Positions 1 to 7,678 of a stretch of 57,641 nucleotides of DNA are shown here, piece after piece. This DNA comes from Butyrivibrio sp. (GTDB lineage: Bacteria > Bacillota > Clostridia > Lachnospirales > Lachnospiraceae). A model generated the notes under the pieces. The model was not told the DNA's origin and ran no database searches. It saw nothing but the letters and a program-made list of their open reading frames with translations. The stretch spans positions 1 to 57,641 of the forward strand of contig SVGC01000024.1 of the NCBI GenBank assembly GCA_015056495.1, read 5' to 3'. The position numbers and the translations under genes were made by a program. Within the stretch, counting starts at the first letter, position 1; the number at the start of each line of letters is the position of its first letter.

Positions 1-83
1 CCGAGCCTGAGAAACTTTGAGCGGTTATTTTAAACACTTAATATTCTTGGGGCTAACCGTCTACCGGTAGCACCTTTAATTAT
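1..83 (-). ncRNA. Candidate structured RNA running off the left edge
   Basis: Minus-strand RNA predicted from a consensus promoter just upstream. No ORF with a ribosome binding site begins in it. The sequence CGGTTA at 22-27 is complementary to TAACCG at 54-59, and a 10-base palindrome CTACCGGTAG lies at 61-70, so the transcript can fold. From memory only, this type of AU-rich folded leader with a TAACCG stem recalls the antitoxin-like RNAs upstream of Abi_2/AbiF HEPN genes, which often sit inside type I restriction loci. The gene that would confirm this lies outside the window. It may instead be an ordinary 5' untranslated region. Confidence 0.4.
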
Positions 84-89
84 AATATA

Positions 90-118
90 ATACTACCATC
101 ACCGCTCTTTATCGTCAA
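90..118 (-). promoter_or_regulatory. Sigma-A promoter for the left-edge RNA
   Basis: On the minus strand TTGACG (113-118) and TAGTAT (90-95) are separated by exactly 17 bases. A second TATAAT (79-84) follows. This is the best -35/-10 match in the left kilobase. It starts transcription between the HEPN gene and whatever follows off the edge. Confidence 0.6.
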
Positions 119-230
119 ACATATATTCAGTTTTCATATGACTCGTCGTGCTCATTCGGATTCCGCTTCTCGTCATCTCGACAAATCTCAATCTTTCCTT
201 ACTACTATAAAACTGCATTGCATCATGGCA

Positions 231-791
231 TTACTTCTTTTTCTTTCGAAACTTCTCAATGTTTATTCTTTTACATCTCTCACGATTCTCTCTAAACATT
301 TCTTCTATCTCGTCATCTGTCTTTTCCGTATCATCGCAACGTTCAAGCGAAACATTATAATGCGAAAACATTGTCCATATTGCTGCGTTTGCAAATGCAG
401 ATAAAAATCTTGTATCGAACGCAGGCACTGTTTTATCTTCAAATGCATAACGCCAATCAACAAAAGCGTTCGAAATAAGTATTAACTCCTCCACAAACTT
501 TTTTGGTTCTTTATACTCTGGCGCTTTTTGTATCAAATGCCCCAATAATTCGTTTCGAAAAGAATCGGGGAGTAATTCAAAAAGCGACAGCAAATTGTGT
601 TCATTATCATATTTTATCTTATTTTTAGCCAATATAGCCTTCAAGGTAAGTTCGCAAGAAAAAGCTCCGTTGACAATCGTTGGTATATACAGTAATAAAT
701 CATCCTCGGCCTGTCTGCCGATCTGCTCTAATGCTATATATGCGTTATAAAAAGATTTTGCCTGATATACCAAATGATTTTCTCGTTCCAT
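231..791 (-). CDS. HEPN-like protein in a restriction locus
   Basis: A 186-residue soluble helical protein with a very basic tail (Arg/Lys-rich last 10 residues). The segment around residues 105-118 (NAFVDWRYAFE) resembles the conserved Arg/Tyr helix of HEPN-fold proteins such as those paired with nucleotidyltransferases, but a clear RX4-6H nuclease motif is not obvious, so RNase activity should not be assumed. A GAGGG ribosome binding site lies five bases before the ATG. It starts only 12 bases after hsdM and is surely co-transcribed with it and the Fic gene. HEPN-like accessory genes are common in type I restriction-modification loci, which suggests a defence or toxin-type role. The exact function is unknown. 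Confidence 0.55.
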   Translation of the reverse strand: MERENHLVYQAKSFYNAYIALEQIGRQAEDDLLLYIPTIVNGAFSCELTLKAILAKNKIKYDNEHNLLSLFELLPDSFRNELLGHLIQKAPEYKEPKKFVEELILISNAFVDWRYAFEDKTVPAFDTRFLSAFANAAIWTMFSHYNVSLERCDDTEKTDDEIEEMFRENRERCKRINIEKFRKKKK

Positions 792-803
792 AGTATCCCT
801 CGC

Positions 804-2303
804 TCATACGCTCAGCAGTTTTTCAAGTTCATCCATCTCCTGGCTGATCTGCTTCTCGATTTCTCTGATATTTGCCATAATCTCTGATGTAGGCGGATAC
901 TCTACTGCTACATATTCAACTTCTTTGTACTTGTTGATAGAGAGATCATAATCATTATCAGCAATTTCCTTCTTAGAAACCATAAAAGACTTGTCCGTAC
1001 GTTTTCTGTCTTTTTCAGCTTCAAGATTCTTGAAGCGGCTGATGATATCTGGGATATCGTTATCCTTGATTTCAGTACGTTTATCATCAAGACTAAAGCC
1101 ATCAGCAGTCATATCATAGAACCACACATCATCTGTTCCACCATGACCGGTCTTAGTAAAGATAAGTATTCCTGTAGAAACACCGGCATATGGCTTAAAC
1201 ACACCGGAGGGCATAGAGATTACTGCTTCAAGTCGCTGATTTTCTACGATTTCCTTTCTTATAGCCTTATGTGCATTGGAAGATCCAAAGAGCACTCCAT
1301 CAGGAACGATACAAGCACATCTTCCGCCAATCTTAAGCATTCTTACAAACAGCGCAAGGAATAAAAGCTCTGTCTTCTTAGTCTTACATACCTTCTGAAG
1401 GTCTGTTGATACGGTATCTGCATCAAGATTACCCTTAAACGGAGGATTTGCCAAAATAAGGGAATACATATCCTTATCAGGGTTCTGATCGGATAAACTG
1501 TCACGGTACTCAATAAACGGGTTCTCTACTCCGTGAGTCATCATATTCATGGCGCCGATTCGAAGCATTGTTCTGTCCATGTCATATCCGTGGAACATAT
1601 CATTCATGAAGTGATTTCTGTTCTGTTTATCAAGAAGTACTTCCTTCTTGTATTTTTCTCTTAAGTAGTCTCCGCTGGTTACAAGGAATCCTGAAGTTCC
1701 GCAAGCTGGGTCACAGATAAAGTCTGTAGGCTTCGGATCCATCATCTCTACCATCATACGTATGATATGTCTCGGAGTTCTGAACTGCCCGTTAACACCT
1801 GACTGAGCAATCTTAGAAAGAAGGTACTCATATACATCACCGCGGATGTCTGTCTGGTGTAGTTCTTGCATCATGGAATATATTTCATCCATAGCGTCAA
1901 CAATCTTGGAGAGCATCAAAGGAGTGTTTACCTTAAAGATTGCGTCATCCATGTATTTGCTATAGGCAGAATTCTTGTCTCCGTGAAGATTCTTTATAAA
2001 AGGGAATACCCATTCCTGGACAACTGAATACATTCTCTGTGCCGGGAAATCGTGGAAGGTAGACCACTTAAGCTGATTACCATCAACCTTACGGTCTCCG
2101 ATCTCAACTTCATCTGCAAATATACTCTTGTAAGAAAGCCCAAGCATGGCAGCTTCCTTTGCACGGAGGTTATCTGTATCATCCAGATCCTTTATAAACA
2201 TGAGGTATGTCATCTGCTCAACAACATCGAGTGGATTGGTGATTCCTCCGTTCCAAAAGATTTCCCACAAACTATCAATCTTATTACCAAGTTCTCCGGT
2301 CAT
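804..2303 (-). CDS. hsdM: Type I restriction-modification DNA adenine methyltransferase subunit
   Basis: Transfers methyl groups from S-adenosylmethionine to N6 of adenine in a sequence chosen by the HsdS partner. The N-terminal helical HsdM domain covers about residues 1-140. It is followed by GQFRTPRHI (172-180), the SAM-binding motif DPACGTSGF (198-206) and the catalytic NPPF (286-289). At 499 residues it is full length for the family. An AAGGAG site eight bases before ATG supports the start. It is preceded by a Fic gene (12-base gap) and followed by an HEPN-like gene. No hsdS or hsdR is present inside the window. Since transcription runs leftward, they probably lie beyond the left edge. 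Confidence 0.95.
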   Translation of the reverse strand: MTGELGNKIDSLWEIFWNGGITNPLDVVEQMTYLMFIKDLDDTDNLRAKEAAMLGLSYKSIFADEVEIGDRKVDGNQLKWSTFHDFPAQRMYSVVQEWVFPFIKNLHGDKNSAYSKYMDDAIFKVNTPLMLSKIVDAMDEIYSMMQELHQTDIRGDVYEYLLSKIAQSGVNGQFRTPRHIIRMMVEMMDPKPTDFICDPACGTSGFLVTSGDYLREKYKKEVLLDKQNRNHFMNDMFHGYDMDRTMLRIGAMNMMTHGVENPFIEYRDSLSDQNPDKDMYSLILANPPFKGNLDADTVSTDLQKVCKTKKTELLFLALFVRMLKIGGRCACIVPDGVLFGSSNAHKAIRKEIVENQRLEAVISMPSGVFKPYAGVSTGILIFTKTGHGGTDDVWFYDMTADGFSLDDKRTEIKDNDIPDIISRFKNLEAEKDRKRTDKSFMVSKKEIADNDYDLSINKYKEVEYVAVEYPPTSEIMANIREIEKQISQEMDELEKLLSV

Positions 2304-2315
2304 TATCGTTCTCCT

Positions 2316-3374
2316 TTATTCCTTATCTCTGTTCCAAACGTATTTTGTATATCTGCCGCCACCAATCTTTATTATGCTTTCCGATGACAGAAGTTCTGAC
2401 AGTGCCCTCTCAACAGTTATGCGGCTTATGTCAGGGCATTTCTCCATAATCTGCGACTTTGTGATCTCGCCGTAAGTATTTTTTATCAATTCAGCTACGC
2501 GCTCCGGTTTTGAAAGGCCGCTGGTAACCAATGTCTCTACTCTGTCAGAGAAATCTCTGTATGCGGCAACTACAACGCCGAGCATATATTGTACAAACGG
2601 AACATAATTATTCTCTTCCTCATACCAGTTAAGAGAGCTTTCCTGCAGGCACTCATAATATGATGTCTTAGTCTTTTCTATCAGATGTTCTATACTGATA
2701 TACTTACCTACGATGTATTCGGCTCTGTATAACATCAACAGTGTGAGCAGTCTACTCATTCTTCCGTTGCCGTCATTAAACGGATGGATGCAAAGGAAAT
2801 CCAATATGAACATAGGTATCAGAAGAAGTGGATCTATTGTTCCGGTTCCGAGAGCTTTATCAAACTCGTTACAAAGATTCTCGATTGACTCAGGCGTTTC
2901 CCATGCAGGAACCGGTCTGAATCTTACGAACTTGTTGCCCTGATCATCCTCTTCCTCTATAACGTTATCAGCTGCTTTATACTTTCCACCGATATCATAA
3001 CCTTCAAATTTATAAAGATCTCTATGCAGCTGTAGGATCATATTTGGTCTTATCGAAATATAATCATGACTCTCATGGATTGTATTAAGTACATCCCTGT
3101 ATCCGGCTATCTCGCGCTCGTTTCTCGTCTTAGGCGTAGTCTTATCTTTAACAAGTGCTTTCAGTCTCGCATCGGAAGTATAGATACCTTCAATCTTGTT
3201 GGATGCCTCTGTACTCTGGATCTTTGCAATCTCTACAAGCTGTGTCAGCGTATCTGCCTTCGCTTCTATAAAAAGTGACTGCTCACCTTTATACTCATGG
3301 ATCTGCGTAAGCAGTGCCACTATTTCCGGTGTCAGTAGTTTTTCCCATTTTTTACTGTAATCAAAATTTCTCAT
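2316..3374 (-). CDS. Fic family protein, class II, with winged-helix tail
   Basis: Fic enzymes transfer AMP or other phosphate-containing groups to protein hydroxyls. The catalytic motif HPFNDGNGR is complete at residues 197-205. An upstream SxxxEG inhibitory motif (Ser58 to Gly63, SNKIEG) marks an N-terminally self-inhibited class II Fic protein. The last ~60 residues form a winged-helix DNA-binding domain (KSQIMEKCPDISRITVERAL region), usual in the Fic/DOC group found beside type I restriction genes. The 352-residue length is normal. A GAGG site precedes the ATG. As first gene of the hsdM operon it could regulate or accompany the restriction system. The target protein is unknown. Confidence 0.9.
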   Translation of the reverse strand: MRNFDYSKKWEKLLTPEIVALLTQIHEYKGEQSLFIEAKADTLTQLVEIAKIQSTEASNKIEGIYTSDARLKALVKDKTTPKTRNEREIAGYRDVLNTIHESHDYISIRPNMILQLHRDLYKFEGYDIGGKYKAADNVIEEEDDQGNKFVRFRPVPAWETPESIENLCNEFDKALGTGTIDPLLLIPMFILDFLCIHPFNDGNGRMSRLLTLLMLYRAEYIVGKYISIEHLIEKTKTSYYECLQESSLNWYEEENNYVPFVQYMLGVVVAAYRDFSDRVETLVTSGLSKPERVAELIKNTYGEITKSQIMEKCPDISRITVERALSELLSSESIIKIGGGRYTKYVWNRDKE

Positions 3375-3517
3375 TTCAATATCCTCATTTAACCATCAAT
3401 TTACTCATATGTTGGCATAATGATGCATTTAAATAATAACACTCATTATACTCATTTTCAACGTTAATTACATCAAATTTATAAAAATGATGCAATTAGG
3501 CAATTGATGATGTAATT

Positions 3518-3541
3518 AACTAGTTTATCTATAAACTAGTT
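3518..3541. repeat. Perfect 11-bp inverted repeat
   Basis: AACTAGTTTAT and ATAAACTAGTT are separated by two bases about 145 bases upstream of the Fic start. It could be an operator for the Fic-hsdM operon or a relic of a mobile element. No U-tract follows, so it is not a terminator. Confidence 0.6.
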
Positions 3542-3583
3542 AGGTCGTATTAGATTCCGAATTGATTGCTAAGGATCTTCAAT

Positions 3584-3642
3584 ACGACATTGTTGTAATA
3601 TAAGCCGACATTTATACCGACATTTTGCAATATAAACCGACA
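3584..3642. repeat. Four spaced direct repeats of (T/C)CGACA type
   Basis: ACGACA (3584-3589) and CCGACA at about 3605, 3617 and 3637 are set in AT-rich sequence, with ATATAA before two of them. An inverted pair GTCGTATT/AATACGAC (3544-3551 and 3580-3587) abuts. Read on the minus strand this gives repeated TGTCGG..TATA blocks, a pattern I associate with multi-repeat ends of IS21- or IS481-type elements. No transposase remains, so it may be a solitary insertion-sequence end. Confidence 0.35.
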
Positions 3643-3718
3643 CTTTTGTTTTTACTTCGCATCATATCTGTTATCTTTTTGCTACTTTATTTACTACCTT
3701 AATTGCTACTCATCCATA

Positions 3719-3748
3719 GAAAAAGCACCCTGCATCTCGCAGAGTGCT
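3719..3748 (-). terminator. Rho-independent terminator of the structured element
   Basis: Stem AGCAC-CTGC / GCAG-GTGCT with a five-base loop, followed on the minus strand by TTTTTC. It ends transcription before it reaches the Fic promoter region. Confidence 0.8.
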
Positions 3749-3841
3749 CTCATCATTCATCGGGTAACTCACCTTCAAAAGGTGTAAATCAGATACTATT
3801 CTGCCAATAAATGGCTTTTTTCGCCATTCCTCGCTTTGGCA

Positions 3842-3880
3842 TTAAATCCTGCCGTGGCAGACAAATAGTATTCTTATCAT
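3842..3880 (-). pseudogene. Twelve-codon 5' fragment of a low-molecular-weight phosphatase gene
   Basis: The ORF MIRILFVCHGRI has a good ribosome binding site (CAAGGAGCC). Its first ten residues equal the start of low-molecular-weight protein tyrosine phosphatases, including the P-loop cysteine. It then stops at TAA instead of continuing with NICRSPMAE. It cannot encode an enzyme. It is either a captured gene start used as part of a repeated cassette or a leader peptide. Confidence 0.5.
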
Positions 3881-4084
3881 TGATTTTGGCTCCTTGAAAT
3901 TCTGAGTTATTCCCTGTAATGCGCACCGTTGCGGGATTAGAAAAGTGTTCACATATCACGGTGACAGAACTATAATATCACAGTTTGTGTAATAACTACG
4001 AATATCTAGAAAAATCATGGACATGAAAAGTAGTCAAAAAGTAGTAAGGCAGGTTTTTGATTCTGAGATATTCGGAGAAATGAA

Positions 4085-4334
4085 AAAGAGGCCGTGATGG
4101 TCTCTTTTCTGGCTTAGCAGTTTGACTTCATTTGATATTTTCTCCATTTGAAGTCAAAGTGATAAGTGCTTGCGATTGACTCAATTTCCAATCTCTACAT
4201 TTGAAGTCATGATGATAAGTGCTTGCAATTGATTCATTTTTCAACCATTGCGATTTGCGGTCATAAAAGATTTCCAGATCCGTTGACCCAAATACTGCAA
4301 ATAATGATATGAGTCATTCCTATTTAATATTATC
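4085..4334. repeat. Long dispersed intergenic repeat, copy 1
   Basis: About 250 bases that recur with high similarity near 24.1-24.4 kb. It opens with a terminator-like hairpin (GAGGCC..GGTCTC then TTTTC) and continues with an inverted pair TTTGACTTCA/TGAAGTCAAA. Two tandem ~53-base units follow (starting at 4147 and 4200), each containing TGAAGTCA, GATAAGTGCTTGC and a TTGAYTCA block. The copy ends in the conserved stretch GATATGAGTCATTCC. It codes for nothing recognisable in either direction. This copy lacks a ~105-base middle block present in copy 2. It lies just beyond the 3' end of the EF-hand protein gene. Confidence 0.8.
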
Positions 4335-4363
4335 CTCCGAAATGCCCGCTTATAACTCAGTAT

Positions 4364-5347
4364 TTATGTGCCATATAACATTTTTCTATGCTCTATGGCC
4401 TTTTCCGTCAGTTCTTGATTCAGTTTTTTTCTTTTCTGATAGTCCTCAAGCTGCTTCTTTTGTCTCGCTGCTCTCTGAGCCCGGCGTCTTGCATTATCAT
4501 TGTTGTTATTTCGCCTGCTCCTTTGAGAGCTCTCACTGCGCATTTTCTCCAAAACTTCATCAAGCTTCTCTGTAGCACTCATAAGTTCTGACTCACGTCC
4601 CTTGATGGCTAGATCAACGTGCTGAATGGTTCCGGCAGTCCCATCCTCCTTTAGAAAGATTCCTGTCTTTCTCACTTTCCCATCTAAAGCACCATCCGCA
4701 CCATCAAGAGTAAATTCAGTATTCTCTGATCCCAGAAAGATAGCTCCAACACCAGATTCCTTTAACGTCCTAAGTTCATCTTTTCCATCATCAGTCTTAC
4801 TCCAGACTTTGAGCTTATCATAGACCTCATCATTTTCATCAATCCAACCATTGCCATCTGTATCGTACTCAGCAAGATCCTTAAAGCCATCACCGCTCTT
4901 TACTCCAAACAGCTCATTGCCATCATTTATCTTGTCATCTCCGTTTTTATCAAGAGCTAAAAATCCACTCCCGGACTTGGTCATTGATATTTCATCCTGC
5001 TTACCGTCCGCATCAAGATCAAATTTAAATTTCTTATCGCTTAGAGAAGCTGTTTGAGTTCCTGTGTTGATTATCAAAGGATCAAATAGATTATCCAAAG
5101 GTGACGATATAGGGATAAATGTTTCATGCTCCTTTTTTCGAGCCATACTTACATCCACATCAACATTTATCTCCCTTCCATCTACAGTTTTAATATTACC
5201 TGTTGCCTGATAATCAGTTTTTTCCTTTTCTACATGTTTTTCTACTATTCCGGCAAAAAATCCGCCTGTCCCTGCACCGCCGCTGCTCAAATCCTTTTGA
5301 TAGCTGTAATTTGAATTAGAATAAACTTCACTAGTTGCTATCTTCAT
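4364..5347 (-). CDS. EF-hand calcium-binding protein of unknown role
   Basis: 327 residues. The centre holds EF-hand-like loops rich in Asp/Gly/Asn: DLDADGKQDE near 110, DKNGDDKIND near 133 and DTDGNGWIDENDE near 161. Proteins with this arrangement (loop - GNELFG - loop - DKLKVW) are usually annotated as calcium-binding VCBS/RTX-like proteins. The C-terminal ~80 residues are a highly basic, Asn- and Arg-rich coiled coil. There is no signal peptide, although the family tends to be exported. It follows the FliD-like gene by 35 bases, so both share the LytTR-type promoter. Export by a flagellar-type route is a speculation suggested only by that partner. Confidence 0.6.
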   Translation of the reverse strand: MKIATSEVYSNSNYSYQKDLSSGGAGTGGFFAGIVEKHVEKEKTDYQATGNIKTVDGREINVDVDVSMARKKEHETFIPISSPLDNLFDPLIINTGTQTASLSDKKFKFDLDADGKQDEISMTKSGSGFLALDKNGDDKINDGNELFGVKSGDGFKDLAEYDTDGNGWIDENDEVYDKLKVWSKTDDGKDELRTLKESGVGAIFLGSENTEFTLDGADGALDGKVRKTGIFLKEDGTAGTIQHVDLAIKGRESELMSATEKLDEVLEKMRSESSQRSRRNNNNDNARRRAQRAARQKKQLEDYQKRKKLNQELTEKAIEHRKMLYGT

Positions 5348-5382
5348 ATGCTGTTCACCTCATAAATTTGCACATTTGGGTT

Positions 5383-6150
5383 CTAGAACCATCTTGAAAA
5401 CATTGATGACAGGAATGAATTGCCATATCCTCCAAAACTACTATAACTACCCAAAAAGTTTCCGGTATTGTATCTGCCATTAGATCCATAGATGCCTGAA
5501 TTCAACGAATATCTGCTCGAGGTGATGGCTGCTTGCGATGTTAAAGATGCATTGTTTCTAAGCCTTTGTCCGAATGATCCGGCTCCTCCCAACGTTTTTT
5601 TTACAGTAGCCTTGTCTGCTCCTTTTAATATATCCTCATCTACAGATAGCTCTCCTGTCTTTGAGTTGTAACCTATTCCTATCTTTCTGAGGTCTGACAC
5701 ATTATTAAGTGCATCTTCTCTCATCCATCCGGCTCTGTTTCTAACTGTGGTGCTTGTAGTGTTTCTTGCTCCACTGTTGACATCATTGTAACCATCTACA
5801 AAATTCTTTACAGTTTTAAGAAGCTGGTCTGTGTTCTTTTCTTCATAAATCTCACTGTTTGCAAGTTTCTTACCGGCGCTTTCTACCTTTACAGCTCCAT
5901 CAGCAACCTTCTGATCAGACATATATGCACTATTGTATGTGCTGTTATATGCGTTATTCATGGCTTTCACGGTATTGGCACTTAATCCAAAATAGCTATT
6001 ATTTATAGTGCCTGATGTTCGTGATGTGCCTCTTGTTCCTGTAGTCCTACTGCGATTATTAACATTAGACGTTCCTTGTCTGTTCCAAATATTGGAGGCT
6101 CCGCCTATCCTGCTAGTCAGGACATCAAAATAGTTTTGCCCAAAATTCAT
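5383..6150 (-). CDS. FliD-like (flagellar cap/hook-associated) secreted protein
   Basis: 255 residues. The N-terminal half is Ser/Thr/Asn/Gly-rich and low complexity. Residues ~105-200 match the C-terminal core of flagellar hook-associated proteins: LLKTVKNFVDGYNDV, then LRKIGIGYNSKTGELSVDED and a KKTL segment as in FliD. It is much shorter than FliD (usually above 450) and lacks its N-terminal coiled coil. The last 50 residues are Gly/Ser/Tyr/Phe-rich. A GGAGG site precedes ATG. First gene of a two-gene operon with the EF-hand protein, directly downstream of a predicted LytTR operator, hence probably controlled by the adjacent kinase/regulator pair. Confidence 0.6.
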   Translation of the reverse strand: MNFGQNYFDVLTSRIGGASNIWNRQGTSNVNNRSRTTGTRGTSRTSGTINNSYFGLSANTVKAMNNAYNSTYNSAYMSDQKVADGAVKVESAGKKLANSEIYEEKNTDQLLKTVKNFVDGYNDVNSGARNTTSTTVRNRAGWMREDALNNVSDLRKIGIGYNSKTGELSVDEDILKGADKATVKKTLGGAGSFGQRLRNNASLTSQAAITSSRYSLNSGIYGSNGRYNTGNFLGSYSSFGGYGNSFLSSMFSRWF

Positions 6151-6192
6151 AAAAACACCTCCGTTTCATGGACTAATACCTGTTCTATTTCA

Positions 6193-6263
6193 AGTATCGT
6201 CTATGACCGGAGGAGGTTAAATAGCTTTGACACGAACGGACCTTTTTATGTAATGAATAGTCA
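6193..6263 (-). promoter_or_regulatory. LytTR-type operator and promoter for the FliD-like operon
   Basis: Two imperfect copies of a 16-base site (6227-6242 and 6248-6263) start 21 bases apart, matching the pair upstream of the LytTR regulator gene at 11 and 13 of 16 positions. A likely -10, GATACT on the minus strand (6193-6198), lies 28 bases beyond the inner site. Two direct repeats with 21-base period are typical of AgrA/LytTR regulators. The outer site overlaps the stop codon of the kinase gene. Confidence 0.7.
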
Positions 6264-7661
6264 ATTTTTCTTCTGCAGCATTACCTTAACCTTAAAAACC
6301 TTATTGTCTGAATTGATATCCACCGCTCCAAGATATTTATCAGCGATCCTCATAACACTCTTTAACCCAAGCCCATGCCTATCTGTGTCAGAATTCATTT
6401 TCTTTGTACTGATGATGCTATCATCAGAAGCACGCTTCAATTTTCCATCAAACGAATTCTCTATTTTTATCAAGTAAAAGTTATCCTTTTGTTCCCCAAT
6501 AAGTCTGATATACCTATCACCCTCTGCCACAGTCAGTACTCCATCCAAAGCGTTATCAATAAGATTATTAAGAATAATCCCCATATCCAAAGCACTGATT
6601 CCATTGTCATCAGGGAAAAGAAATTCTGCCTTAAAATCACAGTTAATGCTACCTGCCTGAGCTGCAGCCTCATTTATCACTGCATCTGTAACCGGATTAT
6701 TGGTCGCATACTGCATAGCTTCTGAGCTAAGCTCAATGTCCATTTCCCCAAGAAATTCTTTCGCATCGCTTATCCTGTCTTTTTCCAAGAAGCTCTTAAG
6801 GATCATGAGTTTTCCGGCCATATCATGCCGAAGCGTTCTTATACGGTCATGGTATTTTTCAGTATATTCAATCTTTTTCCTGATAAACTCCTGCTCCTGA
6901 AGCTGCTCCTGTAGCCTAAGCTCCTCTTCTTTAAGTCTCCTGTAGCGCTGCCAAGTAGCAATTGCACTCATCTCCCCAATAAAAATGAGCACAGCCAGAA
7001 TTGGAAGAGTAAATCTAAGGTCCCGTTTCTCATCAAGCAGCACAAAAACCTCTTTATCAAGCGGTACAACCATAACTTCTACAATTATGTAACAGATAAT
7101 ATATGACACCGCGGAATATATCGATAAATATAGAGCTTCAGTCCATGACATATCATACTTGACCGTACAGATTTTTCTGGTTACGAAGTATTCCAGTAAC
7201 AGGAAAACAGCCAAAAATACAACCTGTAAAGCCATCAGTATAAACATCCAGTTCCATAGGTCTTCCACTGCGCCTTCCCTGGAATAATCTATAGCTGCTG
7301 TAACATAATCTGAAATACTGTTGAAAACGGCAAAATTTATCAAATGCCATACGTAGAATACGTTCTGCCAGAGAAAGAAGACAAAGATGATATGCGGTAA
7401 TATCTTTTGATTATAAAAATAGAACACTGCAACTATAGTCAGAAGGCTTATTATACTGTACAGACCTTTTGTAGAATATGGAATTGCAAACAACACTATC
7501 CCTTCAATCGTGATTATCACTGACAATACAATATTCTTTGGTCTGCTAAGTGTCTCTTTATTTATAAAAAGCTCTGCAAACATTCCAAAGAACAGGCCAC
7601 GGATCAGTATCATAGATACTCCGTAGATTTGTTCCATAATTCTGATATTTTCCTCTGTCAT
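6261..7661 (-). CDS. GHKL-domain sensor histidine kinase (AgrC/BlpH type)
   Basis: Membrane sensor kinase that phosphorylates the adjacent LytTR regulator. Six to seven hydrophobic segments occupy about residues 10-235, followed by a coiled-coil linker rich in Glu/Gln. The phosphoacceptor is His279 in RTLRHDM. The ATP-binding domain has an N box (NNLIDNALDG, near 377) and G box (RHGLGLKSV, near 436). This is the layout of peptide-sensing AgrC-type kinases. No agrD-like pheromone gene or AgrB protease is visible nearby, so the signal is unknown. It is 17 bases downstream of the regulator gene and co-transcribed with it. Confidence 0.9.
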   Translation of the reverse strand: MTEENIRIMEQIYGVSMILIRGLFFGMFAELFINKETLSRPKNIVLSVIITIEGIVLFAIPYSTKGLYSIISLLTIVAVFYFYNQKILPHIIFVFFLWQNVFYVWHLINFAVFNSISDYVTAAIDYSREGAVEDLWNWMFILMALQVVFLAVFLLLEYFVTRKICTVKYDMSWTEALYLSIYSAVSYIICYIIVEVMVVPLDKEVFVLLDEKRDLRFTLPILAVLIFIGEMSAIATWQRYRRLKEEELRLQEQLQEQEFIRKKIEYTEKYHDRIRTLRHDMAGKLMILKSFLEKDRISDAKEFLGEMDIELSSEAMQYATNNPVTDAVINEAAAQAGSINCDFKAEFLFPDDNGISALDMGIILNNLIDNALDGVLTVAEGDRYIRLIGEQKDNFYLIKIENSFDGKLKRASDDSIISTKKMNSDTDRHGLGLKSVMRIADKYLGAVDINSDNKVFKVKVMLQKKN

Positions 7662-7678
7662 ACTGCCTCCTACAATCG

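Larger units (their letters stand above)
3719..3990 (-). other. Structured intergenic element with terminator
   Basis: Read on the minus strand this contains, in order, a GC-rich stretch (3920-3945), an AAGGAG site, a 12-codon ORF, a long hairpin, a small ACCTT/AAGGT hairpin and a rho-independent terminator. The long hairpin has arms ATACTATT (3863-3870) and AATAGTAT (3796-3803), extended by CTGCCA/TGGCAG, with a nested GAATGGC/GCCATT loop. The arrangement looks like a complete small transcription unit or mobile cassette rather than random spacer. I believe similar cassettes recur in gut Firmicutes but cannot verify it. No known riboswitch class was recognised. Confidence 0.5.

Noticed and set aside
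138..404. 88-codon plus-strand ORF at the left edge
   Set aside because: Overlaps the HEPN gene antisense, has no ribosome binding site and a low-complexity Ile/Phe/Leu/Ser composition.
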